Of a stretch of DNA of 64,000 nt, positions 28,583 through 41,613 are shown piece after piece. A program made the position numbers and the translations under genes. The stretch's first letter is position 1. Each line of letters starts with the position of its first letter. The notes under the pieces were generated by a model. That model ran no database searches, was not told the origin of the DNA, and saw nothing but the letters and a program-made list of their open reading frames with translations. This DNA is from Acinetobacter ihumii (GTDB lineage Bacteria > Pseudomonadota > Gammaproteobacteria > Pseudomonadales > Moraxellaceae), in contig NZ_LR130760.1 of NCBI RefSeq assembly GCF_900625095.1, positions 1,187,123 through 1,251,122 on the forward strand. The letters are read 5' to 3'.

Positions 28583-31234
28583 GTGAGTACTCGTTTTATG
28601 ACATCTGCTGAAATTCGTGAAGCTTTTTTGCGTTATTTTGAATCGCAAGGCCACACACGTGTCGCGTCGAGTTCACTTGTACCCGCCAACGACCCCACTC
28701 TTCTGTTTACCAATGCCGGCATGAACCAGTTTAAAGATTGTTTCTTAGGACTGGAAAAACGTGATTATGTCCGTGCGGTTTCATCACAAAAATGCGTACG
28801 TGCTGGTGGTAAACATAACGATCTGGATAATGTCGGTTATACCGCGCGTCATCATACTTTTTTTGAAATGCTCGGTAATTTCTCTTTTGGTGATTATTTC
28901 AAACAAAATGCGCTCAAATTTGCGTGGGACTTTTTAACTAGCGAACAATGGTTAGGCCTACCGAAAGATAAACTTTATGTCACGGTTTATCATACCGATG
29001 ATGAAGCCTATGACATCTGGAACAAAGAAATTGGTTTAGCGCCTGAACGCATTATTCGTATTGGTGATAATAAAGGCGAAAAATACGCATCGGATAACTT
29101 CTGGGCAATGGGTGATACTGGGCCATGTGGACCTTGTTCTGAAATTTTCTTTGACCACGGTGATCATATCTGGGGTGGTTTGCCGGGTACACCTGAAGAA
29201 GATGGCGATCGTTTTATTGAAATCTGGAACAACGTCTTTATGCAGTTCAATCGTACTGCGGATGGTGTATTGCATCCTCTTCCAGCCCCTTCTGTTGATA
29301 CAGGCATGGGCTTGGAACGGATTAGCGCAGTCTTACAACATGTCAATTCCAACTATGACATTGATCTATTCCAACATCTGATCAAATCTGCATGTGAAAT
29401 TATTGGCGTTAAAGATGAAGGGCAACCGTCACTTCGTGTTGTGGCGGATCATGCGCGTTCTTGCTGCTTCCTGATCGCCGATGGTGTAAACCCATCCAAT
29501 GAAGGTCGTGGTTATGTGTTACGTCGTATTATTCGTCGTGCAGTACGTCATGGTAATAAGCTCGGCGCAACAGGTACATTCTTCTATAAAATGCTTCAGC
29601 CTTTAATCGATGTTATGGGTGAGGCTTACCCTGAACTTAAAAATGCTCAGGCACGTATTGAAGCGACTTTAATTAAAGAAGAAGAACAATTTGCCAAAAC
29701 ATTAGAACAAGGTTTAAAACTGCTGGAAGGTGAACTTGCGCAACTTTCTGGCAAAGTGATCCCGGGTGAAACCGTATTTAAACTGTATGACACTTACGGC
29801 TTCCCAACCGATTTAACCGCTGATATTGCCCGCGAACGTGACTTAGAAATTGATGAAATCGGTTTTGAACGCGAAATGGAAGCACAACGTCGCCGCGCAC
29901 GTGACGCAGGTAAATTTGCTGTCGATTATAACAGTATCGTTAAAGTTGATGGCGAAACCCAATTTGACGGCTATGATGCTACTGCGGGTCAGGGTCAAAT
30001 CATTGCTATCTATAAAGATGGCGAACAAGTCGAAGAAGTGGTTGAAGGTGATGAAGCCTTAATCGTGCTTAATCAAACCCCTTTCTATGCAGAAAGCGGT
30101 GGTCAGATTGGCGATACGGGTATTTTCAAAAACGATACAGGTATTTTTGAAGTTCAAGATACCAAAAAATCGGGTGGTGCATTTGTTCATCAGGGTATCG
30201 TGACCATGGGTAGCTTAAAAGCAACTCAACATGTAGACGCGATTGTGAAAGCAGATATTCGTGCGGCAACTGCACGTAATCACTCAGCGACTCACCTCCT
30301 ACATGCTGCACTACGTCAAATTTTAGGCACGCATGTTCAACAAAAAGGTTCATTGGTTGCCAGCGATATTTTACGTTTCGACTTTGCCAATGACCAACCT
30401 GTAACTTTTGAACAATTGCAACAAGTAGAACAATTGGTGAATCGTGAAGTGATTGCCAATACTCCTGTTGGCGTTGAAGTGCTCGATATAGAATCGGCCA
30501 AAGCCAAAGGCGCAATGATGCTATTTGGTGAAAAGTATGGTGATGAAGTTCGCGTACTTTCCATGGGTTCCGTGATCGACGAGCGCAACTTCTCAATTGA
30601 ACTGTGTGGCGGTATTCACGTCCAACGTACAGGTGATATTGGTCTATTTAAAATCACGTCCGAAGGTGGTGTGGCTGCAGGTATACGTCGTATTGAAGCG
30701 GTCACAGGTACTAAAGCACTTGAAGTGGTACAAAAATCCGACACTGACATCCAACAGATCAATAGCTTATTAAAAGCACAAAAAGATCAAACAGTAGAAC
30801 GTGTTCAGGCTGCGGTAGAACATACCTCAGCTTTGCAAAAGCAAATTGAACAGCTCAACCAAAAGTTAGCAAACTTTCAGGCGGCTGAACTTTTAAGCCA
30901 AGTTCAAACCGTTGCAGGTCGTTCTACCCTGATCACCACTGTTCAAAACATGGATGCGAAATCACTTCGCAACCTGCATGACAGTGTGAAATCAAAATTA
31001 GAGAATGCTGTGATTGTATTGGCCGGTGTTGAAGACGACAAAGTCAGTCTGATTGCATCAGTTGCCAAACAATATACGGCACATCTAAAAGCAGGCGATA
31101 TCATCAAACATCTTGCAACCGAACTTGGTGGTAAAGGTGGTGGTAAACCTGACTTAGCACAAGGTGGCGCGCCACTAAACGAGAAGTTTGAACAGGTTAT
31201 GACAGCTCTCCCTGTCTGGCTTGAACAGCACTAA
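28583..31234 (+). CDS. alaS: Alanyl-tRNA synthetase
   Basis: Charges tRNA-Ala and edits Ser/Gly mischarging. Order: class II catalytic core ([40 protein letters not shown]), tRNA-recognition domain, editing domain with zinc ligands [11 protein letters not shown] and ELCGGIHV, and a C-terminal C-Ala domain ending [12 protein letters not shown] chose the GTG at 28583 because GGAGTGA lies exactly seven bases upstream; this gives 883 residues. The ATG at 28598 ([11 protein letters not shown], 878 residues) is the usual annotation and has a weaker site. lysC follows after 66 bases with no terminator seen. Confidence 0.97.
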   Translation: MSTRFMTSAEIREAFLRYFESQGHTRVASSSLVPANDPTLLFTNAGMNQFKDCFLGLEKRDYVRAVSSQKCVRAGGKHNDLDNVGYTARHHTFFEMLGNFSFGDYFKQNALKFAWDFLTSEQWLGLPKDKLYVTVYHTDDEAYDIWNKEIGLAPERIIRIGDNKGEKYASDNFWAMGDTGPCGPCSEIFFDHGDHIWGGLPGTPEEDGDRFIEIWNNVFMQFNRTADGVLHPLPAPSVDTGMGLERISAVLQHVNSNYDIDLFQHLIKSACEIIGVKDEGQPSLRVVADHARSCCFLIADGVNPSNEGRGYVLRRIIRRAVRHGNKLGATGTFFYKMLQPLIDVMGEAYPELKNAQARIEATLIKEEEQFAKTLEQGLKLLEGELAQLSGKVIPGETVFKLYDTYGFPTDLTADIARERDLEIDEIGFEREMEAQRRRARDAGKFAVDYNSIVKVDGETQFDGYDATAGQGQIIAIYKDGEQVEEVVEGDEALIVLNQTPFYAESGGQIGDTGIFKNDTGIFEVQDTKKSGGAFVHQGIVTMGSLKATQHVDAIVKADIRAATARNHSATHLLHAALRQILGTHVQQKGSLVASDILRFDFANDQPVTFEQLQQVEQLVNREVIANTPVGVEVLDIESAKAKGAMMLFGEKYGDEVRVLSMGSVIDERNFSIELCGGIHVQRTGDIGLFKITSEGGVAAGIRRIEAVTGTKALEVVQKSDTDIQQINSLLKAQKDQTVERVQAAVEHTSALQKQIEQLNQKLANFQAAELLSQVQTVAGRSTLITTVQNMDAKSLRNLHDSVKSKLENAVIVLAGVEDDKVSLIASVAKQYTAHLKAGDIIKHLATELGGKGGGKPDLAQGGAPLNEKFEQVMTALPVWLEQH

Positions 31235-31300
31235 GACTTCACTTTTGTGTAACTGACTCTGAATTAAGCCTCTCAGGGTCATGGCTTATATGGAACAACT

Positions 31301-32581
31301 ATGGCATTAATCGTACAGAAATATGGCGGGACCTCAATGGGGACTCCTGAGCGCATTTTAAATGTTGCTCGTCGTGTGAAGCGTTGGCATGATCACGGCC
31401 ACAAGGTTGTAGTGGTGGTTTCTGCAATGAGCGGTGAAACCAACCGTTTGCTTGCACTTGCCAAAGCCATTACTGAAACACCTGATCCACGTGAGTTAGA
31501 CCAAATGGTGTCTACAGGTGAACAGGTGACGATTTCCATGTTAGCAATGGCACTCAATTCGATTGGTGTAGAAGCTAAATCCTACACAGGTCGTCAGGTT
31601 GGAATCAGAACCGACAGTGCCTACAACAAAGCGCGTATTGAAGCGATTGATACCGACGTGATGACAGCCGATCTTGATGTTGGTCGTGTACTGGTTGTTG
31701 CAGGTTTTCAGGGTGTTGATGACGAAGGTAATACCACAACGCTTGGTCGTGGCGGTTCAGACACCACAGGCGTTGCATTGGCAGCCGCATTAAAAGCGGA
31801 TGAATGCCAGATTTACACCGATGTAGATGGTGTTTATACCACTGACCCACGTGTTGCGCCAAAAGCCAAAAAAGTGGATCGCATTTCTTTTGAAGAAATG
31901 CTGGAAATGGCCTCTTTAGGCTCTAAAGTCCTTCAAATTCGTTCCGTTGAATTTGCAGGTAAATATCAGGTTCCACTGCGTGTATTGTCTAGTTTTGACA
32001 ATGATGATGATGGTGCATTTGATGAAGACTTTAAACAAAACGTAGGTACATTAATTACGACTGAGGCGGAAGACAACATGGAACAACCTATTATCTCAGG
32101 TATCGCATTTAACCGTGACGAAGCCAAACTCACCATCTTAGGTGTATCGAATGAGCCGGGTGTTGCTGCTAAAATTTTAGCTCCGATCAGTGCTGCAAAC
32201 ATCGAAGTTGACATGATTATCCAGAATGTCGAAGAAGATGGAACAACTGATTTCACCTTCACCGTCAATCGTGGTGATCTTGCCAAAGCTGAAAAGATTC
32301 TAAAAGAAACAGCAGCGAATATTGGTGCACGTGAAGTCGCAACTCGTGATGATATCGTTAAAGTATCCATCGTGGGTGTTGGTATGCGTTCACATGCAGG
32401 CGTTGCCAGCAAAATGTTTATTGCGCTTGCTGATGAAAGTATCAATATCCTGATGATTTCAACTTCTGAAATTAAAATTTCAGTGCTTATTGAAGAGAAC
32501 TATTTAGAATTGGCTGTACGTACTTTACATACTGCATTCGGTCTAGATCGTGAACACGGCGAAAGTAGTGCTCGTGCATAA
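31301..32581 (+). CDS. lysC: Aspartate kinase
   Basis: Phosphorylates aspartate, the entry to lysine, methionine and threonine. It has 426 residues. The kinase start is VQKYGGTSMGTPERI, with Tyr and Met where many homologues read KFGGTSV. LGRGGSDTTGVALAAAL and YTDVDGVYTTDPR are conserved. Two ACT domains near the C-terminus (TILGVSNEPGVAAKIL, VSIVGVGMRSHAGVASKMF) are the usual allosteric site for lysine and threonine. Probably co-transcribed with alaS. Confidence 0.97.
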   Translation: MALIVQKYGGTSMGTPERILNVARRVKRWHDHGHKVVVVVSAMSGETNRLLALAKAITETPDPRELDQMVSTGEQVTISMLAMALNSIGVEAKSYTGRQVGIRTDSAYNKARIEAIDTDVMTADLDVGRVLVVAGFQGVDDEGNTTTLGRGGSDTTGVALAAALKADECQIYTDVDGVYTTDPRVAPKAKKVDRISFEEMLEMASLGSKVLQIRSVEFAGKYQVPLRVLSSFDNDDDGAFDEDFKQNVGTLITTEAEDNMEQPIISGIAFNRDEAKLTILGVSNEPGVAAKILAPISAANIEVDMIIQNVEEDGTTDFTFTVNRGDLAKAEKILKETAANIGAREVATRDDIVKVSIVGVGMRSHAGVASKMFIALADESINILMISTSEIKISVLIEENYLELAVRTLHTAFGLDREHGESSARA

Positions 32582-32639
32582 ACTTTGACCAAACAAACTG
32601 TGAATTAGATCACTTTTCAACAAATTGTGCCAAAAAACT

Positions 32640-32671
32640 AGAGCCACTGTAGTTTTTTCTATAGTGGCTCT
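32640..32671 (+). terminator. Hairpin after lysC
   Basis: Nine-bp stem AGAGCCACT/AGTGGCTCT, 14-base loop, followed by GTTATATT. It is a plausible but T-poor terminator 59 bases after lysC. Confidence 0.6.
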
Positions 32672-32830
32672 GTTATATTAACAGGCGTATATCTAGTAGA
32701 ATTTTGAGCAGTATCTTTAAATATATCACTCTTTTTATTGATTCTGTTAAATATTTAGCTAGTTGTGAGGTTGTACTTTCGGTTTTTTAAACCACTCTCG
32801 CAGGTTTAGCGTTTTAGCAAGGAGATAAAC

Positions 32831-33085
32831 ATGCTGATTCTGACCCGTCGTGTCGGAGAAACATTAATGATTGGGGATCAAGTCAGTGTAACTGTGCTTG
32901 GCGTTAAAGGTAATCAGGTTCGTATTGGTGTAAATGCGCCAAAAGAAGTATCTGTGCACCGTGAAGAAATCTACCAGCGTATTCAACACGAACGTGCCAT
33001 GCATGAACACCTTCAACATCTTGATCAAGATTATCAACCTTCGTTTGAAGACGATAATTTTTCTCAAAACAATTTTAATCGTTAA
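32831..33085 (+). CDS. csrA: Carbon storage regulator CsrA
   Basis: RNA-binding dimer that blocks or stabilises mRNAs by binding GGA motifs. The first ~55 residues are canonical ([35 protein letters not shown]). The protein has 84 residues, about 20 more than E. coli CsrA; the extra tail is polar with Gln, Asp and Asn ([19 protein letters not shown]), as seen in Moraxellaceae. The ribosome site CAAGGAGATAAAC holds a GGA, so autorepression is possible. The 160 bases after the lysC hairpin leave room for its own promoter. Confidence 0.96.
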   Translation: MLILTRRVGETLMIGDQVSVTVLGVKGNQVRIGVNAPKEVSVHREEIYQRIQHERAMHEHLQHLDQDYQPSFEDDNFSQNNFNR

Positions 33086-33104
33086 GAAGATGTGTTTCTT
33101 TTCA

Positions 33105-33136
33105 TTAAAGCGGCTCACTAGCCGCTTTAAATATTT
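33105..33136 (+). terminator. Terminator of csrA
   Basis: Eleven-bp stem TTAAAGCGGCT/AGCCGCTTTAA, loop CACT, then ATATTTTT. Confidence 0.9.
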
Positions 33137-33148
33137 TTAAAACAGTAT

Positions 33149-33715
33149 TTATAAAAGACCCAGTGCTTTTTTAACAGGTGCATAACTACGACGATGCTCG
33201 TCAATCACACCATGATTCGCAATCGCTTCAAAATGTGCTTTAGTTGGATAACCTTTATGTTTGGCAAAACCAAATACAGGATATTTGTCGTCCAGCTCTT
33301 TCATTTGTCGATCACGTGTCACTTTTGCCAAGATACTCGCCGCACTAATTTCTGCATGGCTGGCATCCCCTCCTACAATTGCTTCACAGCTCACACAAAT
33401 GCCTTTTGGAATCTGATTACCATCAACCAATACTTTGCTCGGTGCTAAGTGCAAACCATCGACAGCACGATTCATGGCTAAAAAAGTTGCCTGTAAAATA
33501 TTTAATTGATCAATTTCACTGTGTGTCGCTTCAGCAATCGACCACGCTAAAGCTTTTTCCTGAATTTCGATAAATAGTTGTTCACGTTTCTTTTCAGTCA
33601 GTTTTTTAGAATCATTTAAACCTTCAATTGGCTTATTCGGATCTAAAATCACAGCAGCAGCAACCACTGAACCGACTAATGGTCCTCGCCCTGCCTCATC
33701 CACACCTGCAATCAT
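33149..33715 (-). CDS. rnhB: Ribonuclease HII
   Basis: Cleaves the RNA strand of RNA-DNA hybrids and removes single ribonucleotides. It has 188 residues, slightly short because it begins right at the conserved [14 protein letters not shown] with the first acidic residues of the active site. [18 protein letters not shown] and [20 protein letters not shown] complete the family pattern. It starts six bases after the stop of the lipoprotein gene on the same strand and has no clear site of its own, so it is probably translated by coupling. Confidence 0.96.
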   Translation of the reverse strand: MIAGVDEAGRGPLVGSVVAAAVILDPNKPIEGLNDSKKLTEKKREQLFIEIQEKALAWSIAEATHSEIDQLNILQATFLAMNRAVDGLHLAPSKVLVDGNQIPKGICVSCEAIVGGDASHAEISAASILAKVTRDRQMKELDDKYPVFGFAKHKGYPTKAHFEAIANHGVIDEHRRSYAPVKKALGLL

Positions 33716-33721
33716 AATGGT

Positions 33722-34117
33722 TTATTTCACTAAATTTTGTTGAAAGGTTTCATTCACACAAGCAGTCACTGTTTTAGAAACTACTTGCCCTACCATGGCT
33801 GCACGTGCATTTGGATCAAAGGTGGCTGTTGCCACATCTGCTGCGGTCACACTATACGGTGCTTTTTCACTCACACAGCCACAAATTTCAGTTTGAATGT
33901 CCTGTTTTTGCTCTGCTGTCATCAGTCTAGACGCTGTTTGCCAAGCAGGAATTGTATTGATTTCATTTAAACATTTTGCATTCACCGCAATTTTTAATGC
34001 GGTCATACCTAACTGCTCAGTGGTATTTGCAGATGTGCCATTCATTGAGCCATCTGTTGCACAACCAGAAAAAGCCAATATGACCGGTAAACAAAGAACA
34101 AAAGCTTTATTCATCAT
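33722..34117 (-). CDS. Lipoprotein with C...CxC...C pattern, unknown function
   Basis: 131 residues. The lipobox FSGC puts the lipidated Cys at 19. Four more cysteines follow at 49, 79, 81 and 120; the pair EICGCVSE recalls KYCTCAVE of the secreted protein at 10783-11193, and the distance to the last Cys is also close (39 against 42). Both are small, exported and helical-looking, so a shared fold is likely but unproven. It probably heads a two-gene transcript with rnhB, six bases away, without an evident functional link. Confidence 0.82.
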   Translation of the reverse strand: MMNKAFVLCLPVILAFSGCATDGSMNGTSANTTEQLGMTALKIAVNAKCLNEINTIPAWQTASRLMTAEQKQDIQTEICGCVSEKAPYSVTAADVATATFDPNARAAMVGQVVSKTVTACVNETFQQNLVK

Positions 34118-34341
34118 AATTTCCTTTATTAAATTTGCTGCTATTTTGCCTAAACATGAGCAGTGTTGGAATCAAAAATTTCACAAAATTATCCGATTAG
34201 CCTGAAATTACAGCCACCATCCTGACTCTAAAAGCGATGGTATCGTTCCAATAAAACAACGCTTCGTTACGGCAGACCAGTTTTATAGTGTCTCGTTGTG
34301 ATTTATGCTCGCGGCATAATCAGCAATTGAAAGAACGTTTT

Positions 34342-34899
34342 ATGCCGAATTCTAGCCAGTATTACACTCGAACAGCACAATATTTGCACTGGATCATGGC
34401 TATTATTTTTATAACAGCATGGTTGATTGGTTTTTATAGTGGTAATTTTTTAAGCTACGATACTGATGGTAGTTTTAAAGGCGATGTCATTACGTTGCAC
34501 AAAAACATTGCAACAACGATTATTTTCCTAGTGATGATTCGTCTCTTTTGGCGATACACGCACCCCGCACCGCAACTCCCTGATAGCATGTCGCCATTCA
34601 TGAAGACTTTAGCGCATGCAGGTCATTTAGCGTTGTATTTTATTTTGTTGGCTTTGCCGATTACAGGTTGTTTATTTAGTTGGAGCGCAGGACATCCAGC
34701 ACCCGTACTTTACTTGTTTAATATTCCGCAGTTGATTGGTGAAAATCCTGACGTGATGGCAATCGTTAAACCGATACACATTTATTTGTCATGGTTTGCA
34801 GGTTTGTTGGTAGTAGGGCATATTTTGGCAGCACTTAAACATCATTTCGTTGATAAAGATCATGTATTGATCAGTATGACTAAACAGCCCAAATCATAA
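34342..34899 (+). CDS. Cytochrome b561 family protein
   Basis: 185-residue four-span membrane protein of the CybB group, a di-heme b-type cytochrome that moves electrons from quinol. Spans are at ~14-32 (AQYLHWIMAIIFITAWLIGF), ~50-68, ~90-112 (HLALYFILLALPITGCLFSW) and ~147-167. Heme ligands are probably the histidines in YLHWIMA, TLHKNIA, AHAGHLALY and VVGHILA. I chose the ATG at 34342 (MPNSSQYYTRTAQYLHW), with GAAAGAACG upstream; a GTG at 34288 would add 18 residues with no family support. Transcribed alone. Confidence 0.9.
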   Translation: MPNSSQYYTRTAQYLHWIMAIIFITAWLIGFYSGNFLSYDTDGSFKGDVITLHKNIATTIIFLVMIRLFWRYTHPAPQLPDSMSPFMKTLAHAGHLALYFILLALPITGCLFSWSAGHPAPVLYLFNIPQLIGENPDVMAIVKPIHIYLSWFAGLLVVGHILAALKHHFVDKDHVLISMTKQPKS

Positions 34900-34911
34900 T
34901 GCTGAATCAAG

Positions 34912-34949
34912 CAATAAAAAACGCATCATTTTTGATGCGTTTTTTATTG
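34912..34949. terminator. Bidirectional terminator after cytochrome b561 and ade
   Basis: Seventeen-bp perfect stem with ACGCATCA/TGATGCGT core and A/T-rich flanks, loop of four T. Confidence 0.93.
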
Positions 34950-34964
34950 AATAAGTCACGAGAA

Positions 34965-37350
<2,386 letters not shown>

Positions 37351-37737
37351 AACAAAGTCCCTACTAAAAGTTTAAGCATACGATGTGCTCATGTTGCATG
37401 TATTAAAGTGAAAATTTATTTGAATACACTTTAAAAGCATGCTTGATCTGATGATAGGCAAAGCAATCAATATGCCACCCTCAATGCTCACATGATCATA
37501 TTTTTCATAGAATATAAGGTATATATGTATTGTGACATAGGACTTATCCCGATCATCAAAACACAAAAAAGCTGCATAAAATATGCAGCTTTACATACAC
37601 TTTTAGGAAAATGAACTTCATCAGCATTTTCCAGTACAGTAGTATAGCACAACAAATACATGTTTTCTTCGCTCGAACCGAACCAGCTTGATAGCTAAAA
37701 CCGAGTTAAATCATTCAATTAGGTTATCATCAATGGG
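37351..37737. other. Intergenic region upstream of the purine permease gene
   Basis: 387 bases with no supported gene. It holds a terminator (37568-37592) and a GGAAAATG/CATTTTCC hairpin (37606-37632), both downstream of the 68-residue protein gene, and AT-rich DNA that must contain the permease promoter. Confidence 0.5.
37568..37592 (-). terminator. Terminator downstream of the 68-residue membrane protein gene
   Basis: Eleven-bp stem AAAGCTGCATA/TATGCAGCTTT, three-base loop, T-run on the minus strand. Confidence 0.85.
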
Positions 37738-37944
37738 CTAATGCACGACATTCGGATGATTGGCCTGATAAAGCGAAGAACGTTGATTATAGTTCGGATT
37801 ATTTTCTAATAGCTTCAAACTTTGTTCCGCATCACTTACAATTTTTGTCACTTGTTCCTTTTTTTTCATTTTTGAATCGAGATAAATACTATAGCCAAGT
37901 AAGATGACGAGGCCTATAAAAATCAATACGATGATATTTTTCAT
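37738..37944 (-). CDS. 68-residue single-span membrane protein
   Basis: Short frame beginning MKNIIVLIFIGLVILLGYSI, one membrane span or uncleaved signal, followed by a basic KMKKKEQ stretch, a short helix (DAEQSLKLLENN) and a polar tail. The membrane segment then positive charges would place the tail in the cytoplasm. No family recognised. The ribosome site is weak (TAAGAATAGC). A hairpin and a terminator on the same strand 105-170 bases beyond support transcription. Confidence 0.55.
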   Translation of the reverse strand: MKNIIVLIFIGLVILLGYSIYLDSKMKKKEQVTKIVSDAEQSLKLLENNPNYNQRSSLYQANHPNVVH

Positions 37945-38754
37945 ACGCTATTCTTATATTGATTTAGTTATAATTAAATTGATCAAAAAACAATAAGAGG
38001 ATTAAATTTACCATTCTCATTACACCAACGTAATTTAATGGTGATCACTTCATCAACCTTTTTGTCATTCTGATGACCCTTTAACATGATAGTTTAAAAA
38101 AATGGATTGATAAAAGACCGCACTTACTCCAGCACTTTAACCATATAGGAAAACTTAAAAATATCCTCATGAATATTAAAAGTATTTTAAAATTTACCTA
38201 CCAATTTCTCACTAACATTATCATGATACACTGAATAATTCAGCCGTTTAAGTATTAAAATCATCATTTTCAGATTATTTAATTGAATTATTTTCAATAA
38301 TAAAATTCATTTTACTCAACTTTGAAATTAAACCAGAGGTTTTATTTATTATTCATGACTTATATTATCTTACTAAGCTATTGGAATAATGTGACAAAAC
38401 AATGAATGTATGTGTGAGCAACTTAGTTTAGTCGATAAACCATTTGCATGATCAATATATTTTTAAACTTCCTCAGATTGGCATAAGCTGACAGTTTTTG
38501 TCAAAACTTAAATTGTTTTATTTTCAAACTCAGCTTTTTAAATCAATTTCAAGATGTGTTGTTTGCGATATGAAAATGATATGCTTACCCAATTTTTCCA
38601 AGCTCATTCGATTTTATGCCACTTACACCACCTTAATTCCTCTTTTCTCCCTCGTCATTATTCCCTGAATGGTTGTCTAGTCATCTGCTTTTTCGCCTGT
38701 AAATACCGCAATACTAGTCAGCAGATCTCCGATAATAATTTGAATAGGCTGTTT
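37945..38754. other. 810-base AT-rich gap
   Basis: No convincing gene on either strand. It has an imperfect inverted repeat, ATTAAATTTAC/GTAATTTAAT (38001-38039), and a TGACA/TGTCA dyad near 38490. The frame of the SulP gene stays open upstream for 67 codons, but that stretch has no transporter-like character. It could be decayed DNA or a long regulatory region. Confidence 0.45.
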
Positions 38755-40209
38755 ATGTTTCAAAAAATTCGCCAAGAGTGGTTATTTAACATTCGTGCAG
38801 ATGTCCTTGCAGGTTTAGTCGTAGGCCTCGCCTTAATTCCTGAGGCGATCGCATTTTCTATTATTGCAGGAGTTGATCCGCAAATTGGATTATATGCCTC
38901 TTTCTCTATGGCAGTTGTCATTGCATTTATGGGAGGTCGACCTGCCATGATTTCTGCTGCCACAGGTGCCATGGCTTTATTGATGGTCACTTTGGTTAAG
39001 GAACATGGTCTTCAATATCTTTTTGCAGCGACCATATTAACTGGAATCATTCAGATTATTGCGGGTCAGTTAAAACTTGCAAAACTCATGCGCTTTGTCT
39101 CTAAATCGGTGGTCATCGGTTTTGTAAATGCGTTGGCTATTCTTATTTTCATGGCTCAACTTCCTGAACTGATTCATGTTTCTCATCAAGTTTATATCTT
39201 TGTCATACTGGGCTTACTGATTATTTATTTGTTTCCTTATCTCCCTAAAATTGGAAAACAAATTCCTTCACCGATGGTATGTATTGTTGTCATTACATTG
39301 CTCGCCTTATTTTTAGACTCAAATGTGCGCACTGTAGGTGATATGGGACATTTACCCAATACTTTGCCACACTTTTTTATTCCAAATATTCCTTTTAATC
39401 TCGAAACTCTATGGATTATTCTGCCCTACTCTTGTGCGCTTGCAGCAGTAGGTTTACTTGAATCGATGATGACAGCCACTATTATTGATGACCTCACAGA
39501 AACCTCAAGTAATAAACATCGTGAATGTAAAGGTCAAGGTCTTGCGAATATTGTGACTGGATTTATGGGCGGAATGGCAGGTTGTGCCATGATCGGGCAA
39601 TCCATGATTAATGTAAAATCAGGTGCACGTGGACGTCTTTCAACGTTGGTGGCAGGTGTATTTTTACTTATTCTCGTGGTCTTTATTAGTGACTGGTTGC
39701 GTGTCATTCCCATGGCGGCTTTAGTGGCAGTTATGATTATGGTGTCCATAAGTACTTTTGATTGGGGATCAATTAAAAATTTCAGACGTAATCCGAAAAG
39801 CAGCAATATAGTCATGATTTCAACGGTGATTGTGGTCATTGCAACACACAATCTCGCATGGGGTGTATTGGTTGGTGTTTTACTTTCCGCATTATTTTTA
39901 GCCAATAAACTTGAAAACAACGTACATGTAGAAACCATGCTACGTGGGGATGTTCGCATCTATGATGTCAGAGGACAATTGTTTTTTAGTTCATCTGAAC
40001 GCTTTGCTGATGCCTTTGATTTTCAGGAAACGATTAAACAGGTGGTGATTGATCTTACCCATGCGCATATTTGGGATGTTACAACCGTGGCAACACTGGA
40101 CAGTATTGTCGATAAGTTTCAAAAAAATGGAATACACGTCACAGTCGTAGGTTTAAATGAAGCCAGTTCCATTATGATTGATAAATATGGAACACATTCC
40201 AAAGTCTAA
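38755..40209 (+). CDS. SulP-family inorganic anion transporter
   Basis: 484 residues from the ATG at 38755, with AGG eight bases upstream. The SulP signature is present early ([20 protein letters not shown]), and [36 protein letters not shown] and [19 protein letters not shown] follow. About 10-14 membrane segments end near residue 390. The C-terminal STAS domain (~400-480) is short. SulP proteins move sulfate, bicarbonate or dicarboxylates with sodium or protons; the substrate here is unknown. No neighbour points to a pathway. Confidence 0.92.
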   Translation: MFQKIRQEWLFNIRADVLAGLVVGLALIPEAIAFSIIAGVDPQIGLYASFSMAVVIAFMGGRPAMISAATGAMALLMVTLVKEHGLQYLFAATILTGIIQIIAGQLKLAKLMRFVSKSVVIGFVNALAILIFMAQLPELIHVSHQVYIFVILGLLIIYLFPYLPKIGKQIPSPMVCIVVITLLALFLDSNVRTVGDMGHLPNTLPHFFIPNIPFNLETLWIILPYSCALAAVGLLESMMTATIIDDLTETSSNKHRECKGQGLANIVTGFMGGMAGCAMIGQSMINVKSGARGRLSTLVAGVFLLILVVFISDWLRVIPMAALVAVMIMVSISTFDWGSIKNFRRNPKSSNIVMISTVIVVIATHNLAWGVLVGVLLSALFLANKLENNVHVETMLRGDVRIYDVRGQLFFSSSERFADAFDFQETIKQVVIDLTHAHIWDVTTVATLDSIVDKFQKNGIHVTVVGLNEASSIMIDKYGTHSKV

Positions 40210-40217
40210 ACTCAGAC

Positions 40218-40248
40218 AAAAAAAGAGATGACGCGTCATCTCTTTTTT
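40218..40248. terminator. Bidirectional terminator between SulP gene and dctA
   Basis: Thirteen-bp stem AAAAAAGAGATGA/TCATCTCTTTTTT, loop CGCG. Confidence 0.94.
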
Positions 40249-40266
40249 ATAGCAATTTAAATCGAG

Positions 40267-41613
40267 TTAAGCATGTGCCTGATTATTTTCCTCAAGCATT
40301 TTACGATCGACTTCTTCAGGATTATTCAATGCATCATTCAACTTTTGCATATCCAGCGCACCAACCCATTTCGCTACAACTATCGTTGCAACACTGTTAC
40401 CCGTTAAGTTGGTTAAAGCACGAGCTTCAGACATAAAACGGTCAATACCTAAAATCAGTGCTAAGCCTGCCACAGGTATATGTCCAACTGCTGAAAGCGT
40501 AGCTGCCATCACAATAAAGCCCGAACCAGTCACACCGGCTGCGCCTTTAGAAGAGATCAGCAAAACCAACAATAAGGTAATCTGATGCTGAATATCCAGT
40601 TGCGTATTGGTCGCCTGCGCAATAAAAATAGCCGCCATGGTCAAGTAAATTGAAGTACCATCCAGATTAAATGAATAACCTGTCGGAATAACTAGACCCA
40701 CGACTGATTTCTCACAACCCGCAATTTCAAGCTTTTTCAACATACGTGGTAGAACTGATTCTGAAGATGAAGTTCCCAATACAATCAGTAACTCCTCCCG
40801 AATCAGACGCAACATTTTGAAAATACTAAAACCTGCAATACGACTGATGGTTCCCAGTACAATAAAGATGAACAGCAAACAGGTCACATAGAAACAAATA
40901 ATTAACTGCCCTAATTGCACCAGAGAACCAACACCATATTTACCAATGGTAAATGCCATTGCACCAAACGCACCAATTGGCGCAAGCTTCATGATCATAT
41001 TTACAATGTTAAAGAACACATGCGAAATTTGATCAATCAATTTCAATACTGGTCGACCTGCATCACCTAATTTATGCAATGCAAAACCAAATAAAATGGC
41101 AAAGAGTAAAACCTGTAAGATTTCACCGTTTGCGAATGCTCCAACTACAGTTTCAGGAATGATATGCATCAAAAAATCGATGGTAGACTGAGACTGTCCA
41201 GATGAAACGTATTTTGCAATCCCTGCTGTATCTAGTGACGCTGGATCAACATTCATCCCTACACCTGGTTTGGCAATGTTAATCACCAAAAGACCCACGA
41301 TAAGTGCGATTGTTGAAACAATTTCAAAGTAAAGTAGTGCAATACCACCTGTTTTTCCAACAGACTTCATGCTTTCCATACCCGCAATACCACTGACGAC
41401 GGTACAGAAAATCACAGGGGCAATGATCATTTTGATCAAACGAATAAATGCATCGCCTAATGGTTTGAGTTGCTCACCTAATCCTGGGATATTCTCTTTT
41501 ACACCATCTACAATTTGCGTTGTGCTTGGATAAAAATGTCCAACCAAAACACCTGCGATGATGGCAACGATCACTTGAAAATAAAGTGATTTATAAATCG
41601 GTTTTTTAGCCAT
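40267..41613 (-). CDS. dctA: C4-dicarboxylate transporter DctA
   Basis: 448-residue sodium or proton/dicarboxylate symporter of the DAACS family, importing succinate, fumarate and malate. It starts [40 protein letters not shown], the serine-rich reentrant loop [35 protein letters not shown] and [20 protein letters not shown] are typical of DctA more than of GltP. A 22-base palindrome lies 17 bases upstream of the start. Transcribed alone. Confidence 0.95.
   Translation of the reverse strand: MAKKPIYKSLYFQVIVAIIAGVLVGHFYPSTTQIVDGVKENIPGLGEQLKPLGDAFIRLIKMIIAPVIFCTVVSGIAGMESMKSVGKTGGIALLYFEIVSTIALIVGLLVINIAKPGVGMNVDPASLDTAGIAKYVSSGQSQSTIDFLMHIIPETVVGAFANGEILQVLLFAILFGFALHKLGDAGRPVLKLIDQISHVFFNIVNMIMKLAPIGAFGAMAFTIGKYGVGSLVQLGQLIICFYVTCLLFIFIVLGTISRIAGFSIFKMLRLIREELLIVLGTSSSESVLPRMLKKLEIAGCEKSVVGLVIPTGYSFNLDGTSIYLTMAAIFIAQATNTQLDIQHQITLLLVLLISSKGAAGVTGSGFIVMAATLSAVGHIPVAGLALILGIDRFMSEARALTNLTGNSVATIVVAKWVGALDMQKLNDALNNPEEVDRKMLEENNQAHA

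Noticed and set aside
30126..30596. 156-codon minus-strand frame inside alaS
   Set aside because: It is antisense to the conserved AlaS editing domain; its composition is that expected from reading a real gene backwards.
31966..32445. 159-codon minus-strand frame inside lysC
   Set aside because: It is antisense to the ACT domains of aspartate kinase; no start signal.
37351..37567. Purine riboswitch upstream of the AzgA-type permease
   Set aside because: I looked for the conserved junction bases of purine riboswitches on the minus strand and could not find a supportable match.
38554..38754. N-terminal extension of the SulP protein
   Set aside because: The extra 67 residues are rich in Cys, His and Asn with no transporter features, and a good start with AGG spacing exists at 38755.
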